Shown: one piece after another, positions 51,150 to 61,310 of the stretch | How positions within the stretch are numbered: the first letter of the stretch is position 1 | How the letters are laid out: each line of letters starts with the position of its first letter | Assembly (NCBI GenBank): GCA_024349245.1 | Contig: JALDNG010000851.1 | Span: forward strand, 23,774 to 87,773 | Length of the DNA stretch: 64,000 nt | Direction: 5' to 3' | Origin: Neodontobutis hainanensis | Lineage: Eukaryota; Chordata; Actinopteri; Gobiiformes; Odontobutidae | Position numbers and translations under genes: made by a program | Notes under the pieces: generated by a model | The model's database searches: none | Seen by the model: the letters and a program-made list of their open reading frames with translations, nothing else | Told to the model about the DNA's origin: nothing

Positions 51150-53340
51150 TTAAATGAGACAACAAAAGAATCGCCGCGCAAGCGGTAACAATACTTATAT
51201 TTTATTAGTCTACTTTTAAAGACAGTAATTTCTCACAGTTAATAAACATTGGTGGCTGGTAATTTACGGATTCATTCTCTACATCCTAATGTTGTTTCCC
51301 GAAATTATTTGTGAGTCGGAGATACAGTCGAAGAATATATTTTGATGCGCATGAATTTTAATCAACGCTAAATTGTAAAAAATGTAATATTTTCACCTCT
51401 TAACTGAAATTTGTATTTATTTCTTATTAGAATCCTCCAAATGTCAAATTGTTTGTGATCATACTTTGTTGTACGATGTTTGCTTGCAAATTTAATGAAA
51501 ATAACCAAAATATGGTTTTAATCATAAAATTGTGAAGCTTATAAAGATCTTATAGTACTATCTATAGATTAAGCTTCAACACTATCTTATAAGTTAAAAA
51601 CTAAAACACATGAGAGGTTCAAAAGAGCTTTAAATATTTACATGTTCAGTTACTACGGAATAACCCAAAAATGAACAGTAGATAAAAATAAAATTTCACT
51701 TTGAATTGATGAAAAAAATTTTCGTTGTTCTCTTTAAGGAAAACGTAAAATTTCAATTAATAGCAGTTAAAACGAAGGTTAAAGCTAAAAATCAGTATCC
51801 TATTTATGTTTATACTTAAATGTGCCGAACAGGCGGTTAAAGTGGTTATGTAATTAAATTAATTAAGATAAGTAACTAAATATATCAATTTTTAACACAG
51901 ATTATCTTCGTTTTATTTGATCCTCTTTAAACTTTGACGAAAAGACAATTTTATTTATCTGTTATATTGAGCGTTAAGGTAATTGATAATTACGCACGCC
52001 CAGAATACATTACTCATTTTGATAATTTAAAAAATGTTTTCATGTGAGTTTTATATCTTTTCCCGTTCTTGCTTTGCAATTGTTTATACATAAATTATAT
52101 TCATTTGAATTGACCGTGTGGCATGTCAAGGTATAGCAAGATTTAAATTAAAATTTTTTCAAAACTAACCATTTCGAATAGAATTTTTGCTTTCAATGGT
52201 ATAAAAAGCAACAGTGACTCGCCAATGAAATGATATAATACGTAGATTAGCGCTAGTATGTTGAAATAAATTTCCACGCATGCTCTTAATTCAGAATATC
52301 CAAATACTTAGACAGATAACTATTTTTATTTAAATTTGCAAAAAAACAGGATTTTATTTTGATTGGACGAAACCTCCAAATTATTTATAAATGTAATGAT
52401 TCACTACCTTGGATAAACTTTAGAGGAACGAATAAATTGATATATGAAGTCAGAAGGTGTTATACGTTTGCTAGCGAGTATGTATAAGATTTCTCAATTG
52501 ATTTTTTAGTTTTGATTAACTTATGAAATTTTATCGTTTGTTTTTTTCTGATTAATCTTTGAGTATTTTCAATTCTAGGATCTTCAAAATGAATCATTGG
52601 ATGATAAGTTGAAAACGTTTGTGTATTTTTTCCTTTTCTGATTGTTTTTTACCTCGTGATATAGGTGATAACATTGAATGATTTCATATATTCTCCACAA
52701 AAAGAGTAGTTTTGAAGAATTATGAGTTCTTAACAGTAGATTTTTCTCAAAGTAAACCATGTATAAAGCCGTTCGTTGATATAGCTTTCACTAACTATCA
52801 AGCTTTTAAAAATTAAAGATGGAAATTTTGAAGGAAAATAAAATGACGTATTTCATAAAATCATCGTCTTTTTCACATAAAAAGCTACGACTGATACCTG
52901 GGGTGTCATAGGTTGCTTTCGACTAAAGGATGGTCATGTCGTTTTAGGTTTCAGATTTGTTTACATTTTTTATTTATTCTTTGAATTGTTTTCACTCTGG
53001 GTTGCTACAACGTAGATATTGTGGCAAAAGTAGACAGATACAAGGCTTTTCGGCATAGCATAAACGACTTTATTCGTGCATGTTGTCAGTAACCGTATCG
53101 TTCTGTGAGTATAAGCGATTACTTCGACGGTGTGAAATATGCCAGTATTTTATGTGATTTAACTATCCGAGATAATTTCCACTCAGTTGGAAAAACGATG
53201 GCTGAGCCAAAGTCGTTTCAATCTCAAACATAGTTATGACAGCCTTTTTACCGATAGTTGTGGCTTAAATCTATTTTTCTGCTTTTGAGACTATTACTTG
53301 GTATTAGTGAAGGACTACGAGTGCGTTGTCAGCACCACTT
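51150..53340. other. AT-rich stretch without supported genes
   Basis: No gene or family motif recognised. Toward 53.0 kb the base composition becomes less AT-rich and may be part of the MULE-like remnant that follows. Confidence 0.4.
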
Positions 53341-53600
53341 TAATAGGTGAATTAATATTTGAGGTTAGGGACCAAAAAGTCGGCTATTCTTACCGTATTC
53401 GCATTTAGAGCAACGTGAAAGATTTTCAGTTTTCTTCTTACCATACAAATGATTTTTTTTATCGTAGAATAAAGATTTGGGCAAACTATTAAGGCTCCTT
53501 CAGAAGAAAGTTTATTTATACGTACCCTTACGTAAAACACTTTTCAGCGCTCTTTGCCACTTCGACGCCTTGGTGTGTACACAATAGTAATCAAGTAGTG
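53160..53600 (-). mobile_element. Possible MULE-type transposon remnant with FLYWCH-like zinc finger
   Basis: The minus strand at about 53500-53365 reads NSLPKSLFYDKKNHLYGKKK, then TENLSRCSKCEYGKNSRLF and a stop. This resembles the FLYWCH zinc finger (LvY.g..Y...kk....W.CskC..g.C.A.l) often found at the N-terminus of MULE transposases, though the Trp and the final Cys/His ligands are not kept. Flanking frames are broken. Composition is less AT-rich than the surroundings, in keeping with a foreign element. Confidence 0.35.
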
Positions 53601-55880
53601 TGAGACTTTCCCTCACTAAAAGTCTTCCCCTCTCATCTAACATTTGGAGAATGTCATCTAGGAAGGCGATTGAGTTATGGATAGAGGATAGAATATTCCA
53701 TTGTCGGAGAGAATGATATTATTGAATTATAAATTTCAAGCACCTGAGTATGAAATTAAAAACCACCTCATACCCACCCATCAAGGAGGGAAATATATGT
53801 TAATCTTTCAAGCTTTCAGAAAGAACACAGTGCTAATATCCACTTCTCAAACCTCGTTTTAAAATAAATATATCATGGTTCGATGGAGAATACTCTCAAC
53901 TCACATGGTCTGATCCAAATTGAACTGAGTGATATTTTTCACATACGTAGTCGACACGAAACCCCCTTCAGAGGCATCTTTTTTCATGACTAGAATACAA
54001 AGGCGAAAAGAGAATTTTAATCAATTTTGAGTTTATTTTGTTTTTCAAACTTTACTCAATTCGTTAACCATTTTCAAGGCAGTCATATCAAATAATTATT
54101 ATTCACCCTCAGAATTGGTCAAATAGCGAAGGGTTTTTAATAGGAGTTACATTGGTATATACTCTACGTGAGCATTCTGTCTTGAAACGTTATACTTCAC
54201 AAAACACTCTCGCCTAGATTTATCAAGTGTTACCATGTTCCCATTCCTCCCATCCTCTGCAATTTAGGGTCGCCTTACTTCCGGGGTACAATTTCCATGG
54301 GAATCCTTGCGTCCTAGAATGATATCATGGAAAATTTATAAACAAATAAACTTCGAACAAAGTGATCAGCTCTATCATTTAAAAAGTATGTGGCTGATTA
54401 GAATCAAAGAAATTCGCAAAATATGGATTAGATTAACATCACTACAGTGAGTAGGAATTTTAGGAAATAAAAAAAAGAGCAGATTCAACCTGGTTTCAAA
54501 GTGATTAAAAAACACAAAAATGAAAAAAATCACCTTTTCAGGCTTTAACGTTATATTTATTAAACCAATATCATAGAGTGAAGTTTTGAATTAAAAATTT
54601 AATGAAGCTGTAGAAAGGACGCTTTTAAGACCAGAGACGCCTTCACTTGAAAATTAAATGTAAAACAACAAAGAATTTTTTTCCTTTCCAATAATATAAT
54701 CATTGAAATACACAAGGAATGCTCGAATTATAACACTATAATTAGTGCATATCAACTGACAAAAATATTTTGAAAACAATTTGCTAAATATGCGGTTTTA
54801 AAATTGAAAGAAATAAAAACTCATATTTTTTGTTGTTGCAACACCACATAACTCGAAAATAGAGTAATTTAAACCGTCTCATTTAATTTTCATTGTTTAC
54901 ACACTAATAAACAACAAAATAAATTTTTGAGAAAAAACAAAAAAATAAAAATGTGTATTGGGTACGTGGTCGGAAAACAGAAGACACTAAAAATAAGATT
55001 AAGAGAAATTTATTTTAAAGCATCATCAATTTACATAAATTCCCCGCTTACGCTAATTCTCACTAGCAGAATACTTTTGTTAAGATTAAAAGTACTAGAT
55101 ATTGCTGCTGATAGCTGGTTTGTTTATTTTGAGATACGACTCCCAAAATTTAAAAAGTCCATATCTAATAAATAAACGCAGAATGATAATAACAAGAGAA
55201 TAAATCAACACGGAAGTATACATATTAAAACTCTATAAATAAAAATAATAATAACAAACTTTTCCAATGACTTCTAAACCAAAGAGGTAACTTGAAAAAA
55301 TCAGGAAATAAAGTATAAAAACAAAAGAATGGGTGGATCCTCCATTTTACCAACGCACGCGTACTAGAGTATTTTGCAATCTGTCTAAAAATACCATGAA
55401 ACAGGGACAATCGAAATCAAAGAGATAATTTTTTTTTATTTTTATCACAGACTTCATTAACGAGTCGTTCAATTATTTTGAATGAGAATACCTTCTTAAT
55501 AGAATATATCGATTTTTTTTGAAATCTGTCTCAGAATGACTTAAACACTTCCTCTGATAACTTAAATGCGTACTAGCCTGTCTTTAAAAATGGTAAAAAT
55601 TCGAAACTAAGTTAAAACGATGAGGAGGAGTAGAGTTTTAGAAACTCTAATAGATTTTATGAAATGGTGCTAGTTTAAAATTTAAATTAAGCAACTTGGC
55701 CAAACTCAATAATATTAATTTATATGGGTTTGAAGCAAAAAAGTATGCATTAACAGTTGATTAAAATCAATTTCAGAATAGTTAGAGAATCGTCTCAAGA
55801 ACCAGTTTATATTTGTTTTTAAAATTCAGAGTAATAAATAAAATAAATGCCAATATATGGAATAAAAATTAAAATATTTT
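53600..55880. other. AT-rich stretch with two unrecognised small ORFs
   Basis: An 82-codon + frame (54927-55175) and a 61-codon - frame (55225-55410) have no family motif. Nothing else is supported. Confidence 0.35.
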
Positions 55881-55883
55881 TTG

Positions 55884-57356
55884 TTAAGACCCCAAATTAG
55901 CACTACACTCGATACAATATACTCGCCCTTGAAACTCTTTATACGAAATCCCTGTAAGTTTCTTTTTGCAATATGAACAAAACAAATGATCTGGATGAAA
56001 TTTTCTGTTACAGGCCGTAACGAACAATCCAGTTATCGGCTTTTTGCACCCGAAACATATCGAACCTCTGATTTCGTGGTAATGAAGCTCACAGTAGGCT
56101 TCGTTCTGATATATGTGAAACAGCCCGCCACTGAAGGGGTTTCCGCAAACCTAGCAAAAGGTTACAGATTCACATACCTTACACTTAAAGCACAAAGTGT
56201 GCCAGGTAGATCCCATTACTGTTAAAGTGTTCGAGGTTGCCGGCTCCCCACAACCGGTGCATTTAGGAGCGTAGTTGGCCGCGTAGCATTTCGAACAATA
56301 AGCCGAGCCTGCGTGGATAAAATACTCTGCGTCTGCCAGAGTGCATTCACAGTTCATACATTTAAAATGCTCGGCGTGGTAACTTTGGTTATCGACGATG
56401 ATCAACTCCTAGACGTTAGACGATAAGAGTACGTCGTAGATGTAATTTCTGCAAACCTTACATTTTTGAAGAAAACGCAGTTCATAGTCGACTTGACAGT
56501 ATAATTCGTAGTCGATTTCATAAAACGCCTCGTCCACGAGCGATCGGTTGCAGACGCTACATGTGAAATGGTCTGGATGCCACATAGATTGATCTGTTCG
56601 GCATAAATCATCTTCTATCGTCTCAAAGCACCCAGCGCACCGGTAAGGTGGCCCTTCGAGGGGGTCAAAGTCAAGTTCCTTTTTCTGTCTTTCTATCGGG
56701 ATGGAGTCTTGCAACGGCTCTCCTGCTGAATAGTCGACGCCAAGGGTTTGTATATTTATAATATTGTCCATCTCCGTTAATAGATTATCCGAATCTGGGA
56801 ATCAAAGAAAATTAAACCCACATCCTCTGTTTGAGTAGGAATCTCGCCTGGTGACTCAAAATTGACTGGTGGTTGGTTCGTTTTGTTGATTTCACTTGAC
56901 ACTTTAGGGTCCATACCTTAAAATAGCTTCTCATAAGATACCTCCAGGAATGATACCCGGTTCAGAGAAGTTAGAACCATCAGTGAGTTCTGGAGCAACA
57001 ATTGAGTTTGTAGATCTCGGAGAATCGGTATCTGTGTAAATTTTATTTTAGCACTGTTTTTCGTGTCAAAATCTGATAGTAATGTGAGAACATTTTCGAC
57101 TTCTTTTTCAGATTTTGAAAAATCGTCTCTAATCAAACGAATTTTTACCCTCCAACCACGCTACTTTCGACGCGTGTTTGCTCTTTCTTCGGCTTGAAGA
57201 GCTTCTCGAGGCTGTTATTATTATAGGGTAAAAATAAGCGATCATAAGCCACTTACAGGTCTTCGAATCATTAGATGTAACACGTGATTTCTCTTCATCA
57301 TTTGATTCTACATCACAATTTCTCTGACCCTTTTCAGGACTCTCTCCACCATACAT
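55884..57356 (-). CDS. PXN: Paxillin-family focal adhesion adaptor (LD motifs plus four LIM domains)
   Basis: Paxillin links integrin adhesions to actin and signalling. After splicing, one uninterrupted frame gives a Ser-rich N-terminus, LD-like motifs (EVENVLTLLSDFD; VDSDNLLTEMDNI), a linker, and four LIM domains: LIM1 from CAGCFETI with SMWHPDHFTCSVC, LIM2 with YDELIIVDNQSYHAEHFKC, LIM3 with NTLTVMGSTWHTLCFKCKVC (the usual His-Pro is His-Thr), and LIM4 from CFGCKKPITGLFVTACNRKF to CIEC, ending three residues later at 55884. LIM4 closely follows vertebrate paxillin (CSGCQKPITG..ITA..KKFHPEHFVC). Introns: 57127-57148, 57032-57054, 56917-56941, 56795-56817, 56409-56432 and 56151-56177 (22-27 nt), plus a longer in-frame one at 57212-57256 (45 nt). 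Start: the ATG at 57356 is the first in frame; the frame is open 18 codons further upstream without ATG, so an extra 5' exon with LD1 is possible. Four LIM domains and LIM4 identity argue against PINCH (five). Confidence 0.95.
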
Positions 57357-58027
57357 TTTGACTAACTTCCTTGTAAATTTAACGTCTAAATGAGTGTACT
57401 CTCCAAATTATGTTGGAAAATTACAAAAAATATCGAGTTTTAATTAATTTATTTACTTGTGTAAGACTGAAACAATAAAACACACCCGTTAATTACGATA
57501 CAGACCGAATTAAAGACGAGAATCCTCTACATTCATATTTATACCACCACGTGAAAAAACCGTGAAAAAGTTACAGGTGAGTTATCTTGAAAGAACGAAG
57601 ATAATTTTTGATTACTCTATAGAAACCGGATAACAATTAATTATGACCAATTAACCTAAATTGTGGGGGTCACCATACCATTTTTCGAGCTAAAATAAAA
57701 TATATAAAATATTAATCTCAACTGAATAGTTGAACTTTGCACGCACGCCTAGACAGTTTTATTACGAGATTTATGGATCGATTATTTTTTCAATAAAATC
57801 GAGTAATCTAACTAATCCTCATAAAAATTTGATGAAACTTAATATTTTTTGTTATTTAATATTTCCAAAATATTTTGACAATACTGAAGTTTTAAATTTT
57901 AGACGTTATTTTGATTAAATTTAAAGGAAATTTCATATCGCGGAAAAAAATAAAATTTAATGGAAAATAAAAGCAATTAAGATAGATATGATTGTGGCGA
58001 ATCGAATGCGGCAGTCTTGATCGTGAA
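57357..58027. promoter_or_regulatory. Divergent intergenic region between paxillin and lamin
   Basis: About 670 bp separate the paxillin start (- strand) and the lamin start (+ strand), so both promoters must lie here or overlap. AT-rich, with several TATA-like runs (for example atatataaaat near 57698) but no element I can assign with confidence. A 62-codon + frame at 57730-57918 looks like chance. Confidence 0.4.
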
Positions 58028-59785
58028 ATGGAATTTCCTAAAGAAATTGTTACAGATGACATAAATAAAGAGGAGATGTCAACTAAAGACCATCAGGCAG
58101 AAATCTCGATCATTGAGAGTGAAAAGTATTCATTCCAAGAACTCAATGATCGCTTAGAGACCTACATTGAGGTTATTAGGCAACGTACTGATCCCTCGAT
58201 TCTGAGTATGAGCTCTACTGAGCGTCTCGAGCTATCCTTGCTTTCTCGACATATAGACTCCATTAAGTCGAAGTATCACGAGTTTGAAGAAGAAAAAACT
58301 AGGACGATTGAAAATCTGAACCTTGATAATTTACTCCTTAAAAAGAAAATAGAAGACATAACCCACGAAAATGCCTCACTTAAAAGTCAACTTACAAGCC
58401 TTGAAATCGACATTGAAAAACAACAGAAGGCCTCGATCACAAGAGAATCTTTGATCAAACAAAAGATTATGAACTACTTTCCTGCGAGGAAACGATTTCT
58501 GCCTTGAAGAACATCCAAGAGAAACTAAACGCTGAGATTGCAGAGATGAGGAAAGAAAAACTCAAAAGATGAACGAAACTAATGAATTGACTGAGAAAAA
58601 TAATAAATTAACGTTCCACGTAGATTCGCTTCGAGAGAAGTTGAAATTTATCGAAGATATGCACAAAAAAGAAATAAACGCGGCTTATCAAACTATCACA
58701 GAAATAAAAGAAAAATCCATAAATGATGACGATTTCTCAGGCCAGGATATATCGCAACTCAGATTTGAGATTCAAGAGGAACTAGAACACGCCAAGATTC
58801 ATGTGATATCTGGATTTAAAGCACGACTTTCCGAAACCGAGGCGGAATTAGATGGTCTTAAAGGCGAACTATTTAACTCAAATGCCATCAAGGCCCATCT
58901 CGAATGCAAGCTATCAAGCTATAAAAATGAACTTGAAGTTGAAAAAAATAAAAATACGAATTTAACTTTGCAGATTTCCAATTTTCAAAGGGAAACAGAA
59001 ATTTCAACCAAACTACTAAAGGATAGGTGTGATTTAGCAGAACAAAAGCTCTCAGAAACAAATGATAAAATTCACGATCTTATGATAGAATATGAAAAAG
59101 TTGTTTCTGATCATCTAACTCTTGATACAGAATTGAATGTTTATAAAAATCTGCTGGAGAGCGAAGAAAAAAGATTGGGAATATCTGTACTTAAAAAGAC
59201 TATTGACTTGAAAAAATTCTCACTTCAGAATTTGTTTGGAGACAGACTTAAATTTGAATCGATTGATACACAAAATGCAGAATTTGTTAGAGTTTTAAAT
59301 CTCAATACCAAGAATCAAACCTTGGTGGCTTGTAAGCTTCGTGTCGCAAACGGGGATAGCGTTATTGATTATCGAATTCCGAAAATTTCCGTTCCAGGCG
59401 ATACATGCTTTGTCATTTGCTCTTCGTCCGCCCCAAAAGATATTGGTGGTTTGTTTGTTACACTACCTGAATTGTCTAGTTTTTCTCCAGCTGATACGGA
59501 AAATTTAATCTTAATTTTGAATAAAAAAGATGAAGTGCTTTCTGAAGCGAAGATTGAGAAACTAAAGGTCCCAAGTTCTGATGCAACTCCATTACTTACC
59601 CCAAAAAGTTCCCGTAAGAGGTTTAACAGTCAACGAGTATGCTTTCTTATAAATTCTAGGGAAATTCTAAGTTATTTTCACCGGATCATCAAAAGATGCG
59701 AAAAAAATTTGAGAGAAAAGAAAAAGAGATCGATAAGGAAAGTACTGAAAACTACTATCATAAGTCAGGATGTAATATATGTTGA
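58028..59785 (+). CDS. Nuclear lamin with Ig-like tail domain and CaaX box
   Basis: Lamins are nuclear intermediate filaments under the inner nuclear membrane. The head is short. Coil 1A starts with the helix-initiation motif (EKYSFQELNDRLETYI, like EK..LQ.LNDRLA.YI). A long heptad rod ends in the termination motif DTELNVYKNLLESEEKRL (family: DMEI..YRKLLEGEE.RL). The lamin tail domain runs from FGDRLKFESIDTQ through RVLNLNTKNQTLVACKL and IPKISVPGDTCFVI to KIEKLK. A basic segment (SSRKRF) may be the NLS. Splicing a 23-nt intron at 59637-59659 gives a lysine-rich end terminating in SGCNIC-stop, a farnesylation-type CaaX box; unspliced, the frame runs on to 59798 without it. Two -1 frame breaks lie beside A runs near 58463 and 58556 and contain no GT-AG intron; likely sequence errors. 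Start chosen: ATG at 58028. Confidence 0.93.
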
Positions 59786-59921
59786 TGGTCAAATATAACT
59801 CGACCTTTACAAAGACTTACTGAAAAATAACTTATTCCTTAGTTTTTCACACTAAAAATTTTGGAAGTTTTTATAATTTATATTTTCACAGTCTGCACTT
59901 TTACCGAATAGGAATGTTGAC

Positions 59922-60227
59922 TTATGTTTTAATGTCGAATAAGCATTCAAAGTATTTTTTGAGCATCAATCCAAGAAAAATTTTCTTTTTTTTATTAAAT
60001 TGATTTTTTAAACCCTCAGTGTTTTTTAGGATGACTGCATAGTATTCATAATCAAAAGCGTATGTACAACATTGGCGCAGATACACCGTCAGTATTTTTC
60101 CATTTTTTGGCGGTATTAAAAATATTCTTTTAAAGCTACGCAAGACTCCTCTTGGTATAAATATCAAAATAAATTTATTTAATCTTATATATCTTTCGAA
60201 AGCCACGAAAACAGACACAAAAGACAT
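59922..60227 (-). CDS. Unrecognised basic 101-residue ORF
   Basis: A continuous minus-strand ATG frame, 101 codons, rich in Lys, Phe, Ile and Leu. It has a hydrophobic and basic N-terminus (FERYIRLNKFILIFIPRG) that could be a mitochondrial targeting or membrane segment, and a Cys/Tyr-rich middle (RQCCTYAFDYEYYAVIL). It starts 3' of lamin and is convergent with it. No family recognised; in this composition 101 codons is unusual but could still be chance. Confidence 0.35.
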   Translation of the reverse strand: MSFVSVFVAFERYIRLNKFILIFIPRGVLRSFKRIFLIPPKNGKILTVYLRQCCTYAFDYEYYAVILKNTEGLKNQFNKKKKIFLGLMLKKYFECLFDIKT

Positions 60228-60239
60228 TCACCCTGTCAT

Positions 60240-60850
60240 AAATTATTTTTTCATTGTTTTTACTTTTTTGAATCACCCTGATTCATTCAAAGTCTCATGA
60301 TTTACATAAGAAAAGTAAAATTATATGCGGTTTCTTTTTGTTTTCTGGAATATGAAATTTTAAAATTTAGATTTTCAGATAAAATCAAATATTTTTTATA
60401 ACTTTAACATGGCGGCATTTATACATGGAAAATTACCCGTTCTTCAAGATTTGAAATGTTTTTTTTCCTTCAGTTTTTATCTTCGATAGAGTAAAAAAAA
60501 TTTCAAGTAATTGTGATTAATGTTTGAAAGGAGGAATTAAAAAAGCAATATTTTTAAACTGAATGGAATCACTGAAAAAGTCAAACAATCATTGAGAAAA
60601 AACTTCTTCTAAATTAACCAATAGAAGGATGCGCTTTAACGCTAGCTCTTAGGATATGAGATTGAATTATGATTAATAAGCTTAAAAAAAGCAATGGAAT
60701 TTATGAAGACTTGTTTATCAATCAAACTTGGATTTAATTCCATCTCAAACATAACCTATGGCTATTTTAGGAATTTATGCAATGAGTTTTAGAGTGCTTT
60801 GATAAATGAAGGAATGACGGCTTGAAAGTTTTGGCTTTTAAAATCATTTA
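60240..60850. other. AT-rich stretch, nothing recognised
   Basis: Short frames and poly-T tracts only. Confidence 0.4.
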
Positions 60851-60889
60851 AACCTCTTTGCTTCCTATATATATGTCGTTCACGAATAA

Positions 60890-61310
60890 TATATCCCGTC
60901 TGAATTTTCAGGTTGTGTTGATAAAAATTTTGAATACACGAAATATCTACATTAATTGGGAATTATTTGACGATTTCAATATAATCTTATATTTGAGATG
61001 TTTTTGGTTTTTATTTTTAAATCTTTTCTGCTTTCTTGTGTCTTTTTCTGTTTCCAACCCTTCAAAGGTGACTACCGAGACTTTCTTTAAGATATTTAGG
61101 TTAAATTATGTTGACATGACAACATCTTTCCTTTTCCAATTGTCTGGATTAGGTTGTGTTCTTTTGATGTCTAATATCATTGATAAAACTATCATAATGT
61201 GTGAGTCTGATGCCCTGAGATGTGTGGATTTTTTAACGACGAGAAACAAACCCAAAAATCTTGAAGTGAAATCCGAAAATTTTCTCTTATATGTCAATTC
61301 TTATTGAAAA
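60890..61310. other. Coding-like segment with competing readings on both strands
   Basis: On +, a 149-codon frame (60858-61307) contains a hydrophobic segment at about residues 45-65. On -, two open pieces (61297-61106, with KRTQPNPDNWKRKDVV, then VSVVTFEGLETEKDTRKQ, KRFKNKNQKH and QLM-stop near 60955) look more like ordinary protein and could be joined by a 36-39 nt intron. The minus reading has better codon variety. No family is recognised either way. Confidence 0.3.

Noticed and set aside
55986..56225. 79-codon + frame
   Set aside because: Antisense shadow of the paxillin LIM domains.
55884..57356. Assignment of the LIM gene to PINCH
   Set aside because: It has four LIM domains, not five, plus N-terminal LD-like motifs, and LIM4 reads as paxillin.
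58463..58570. A microintron to explain the two lamin rod frame breaks
   Set aside because: There is no GT in the required interval, so a GT-AG intron cannot be drawn. Base errors beside A runs fit better.
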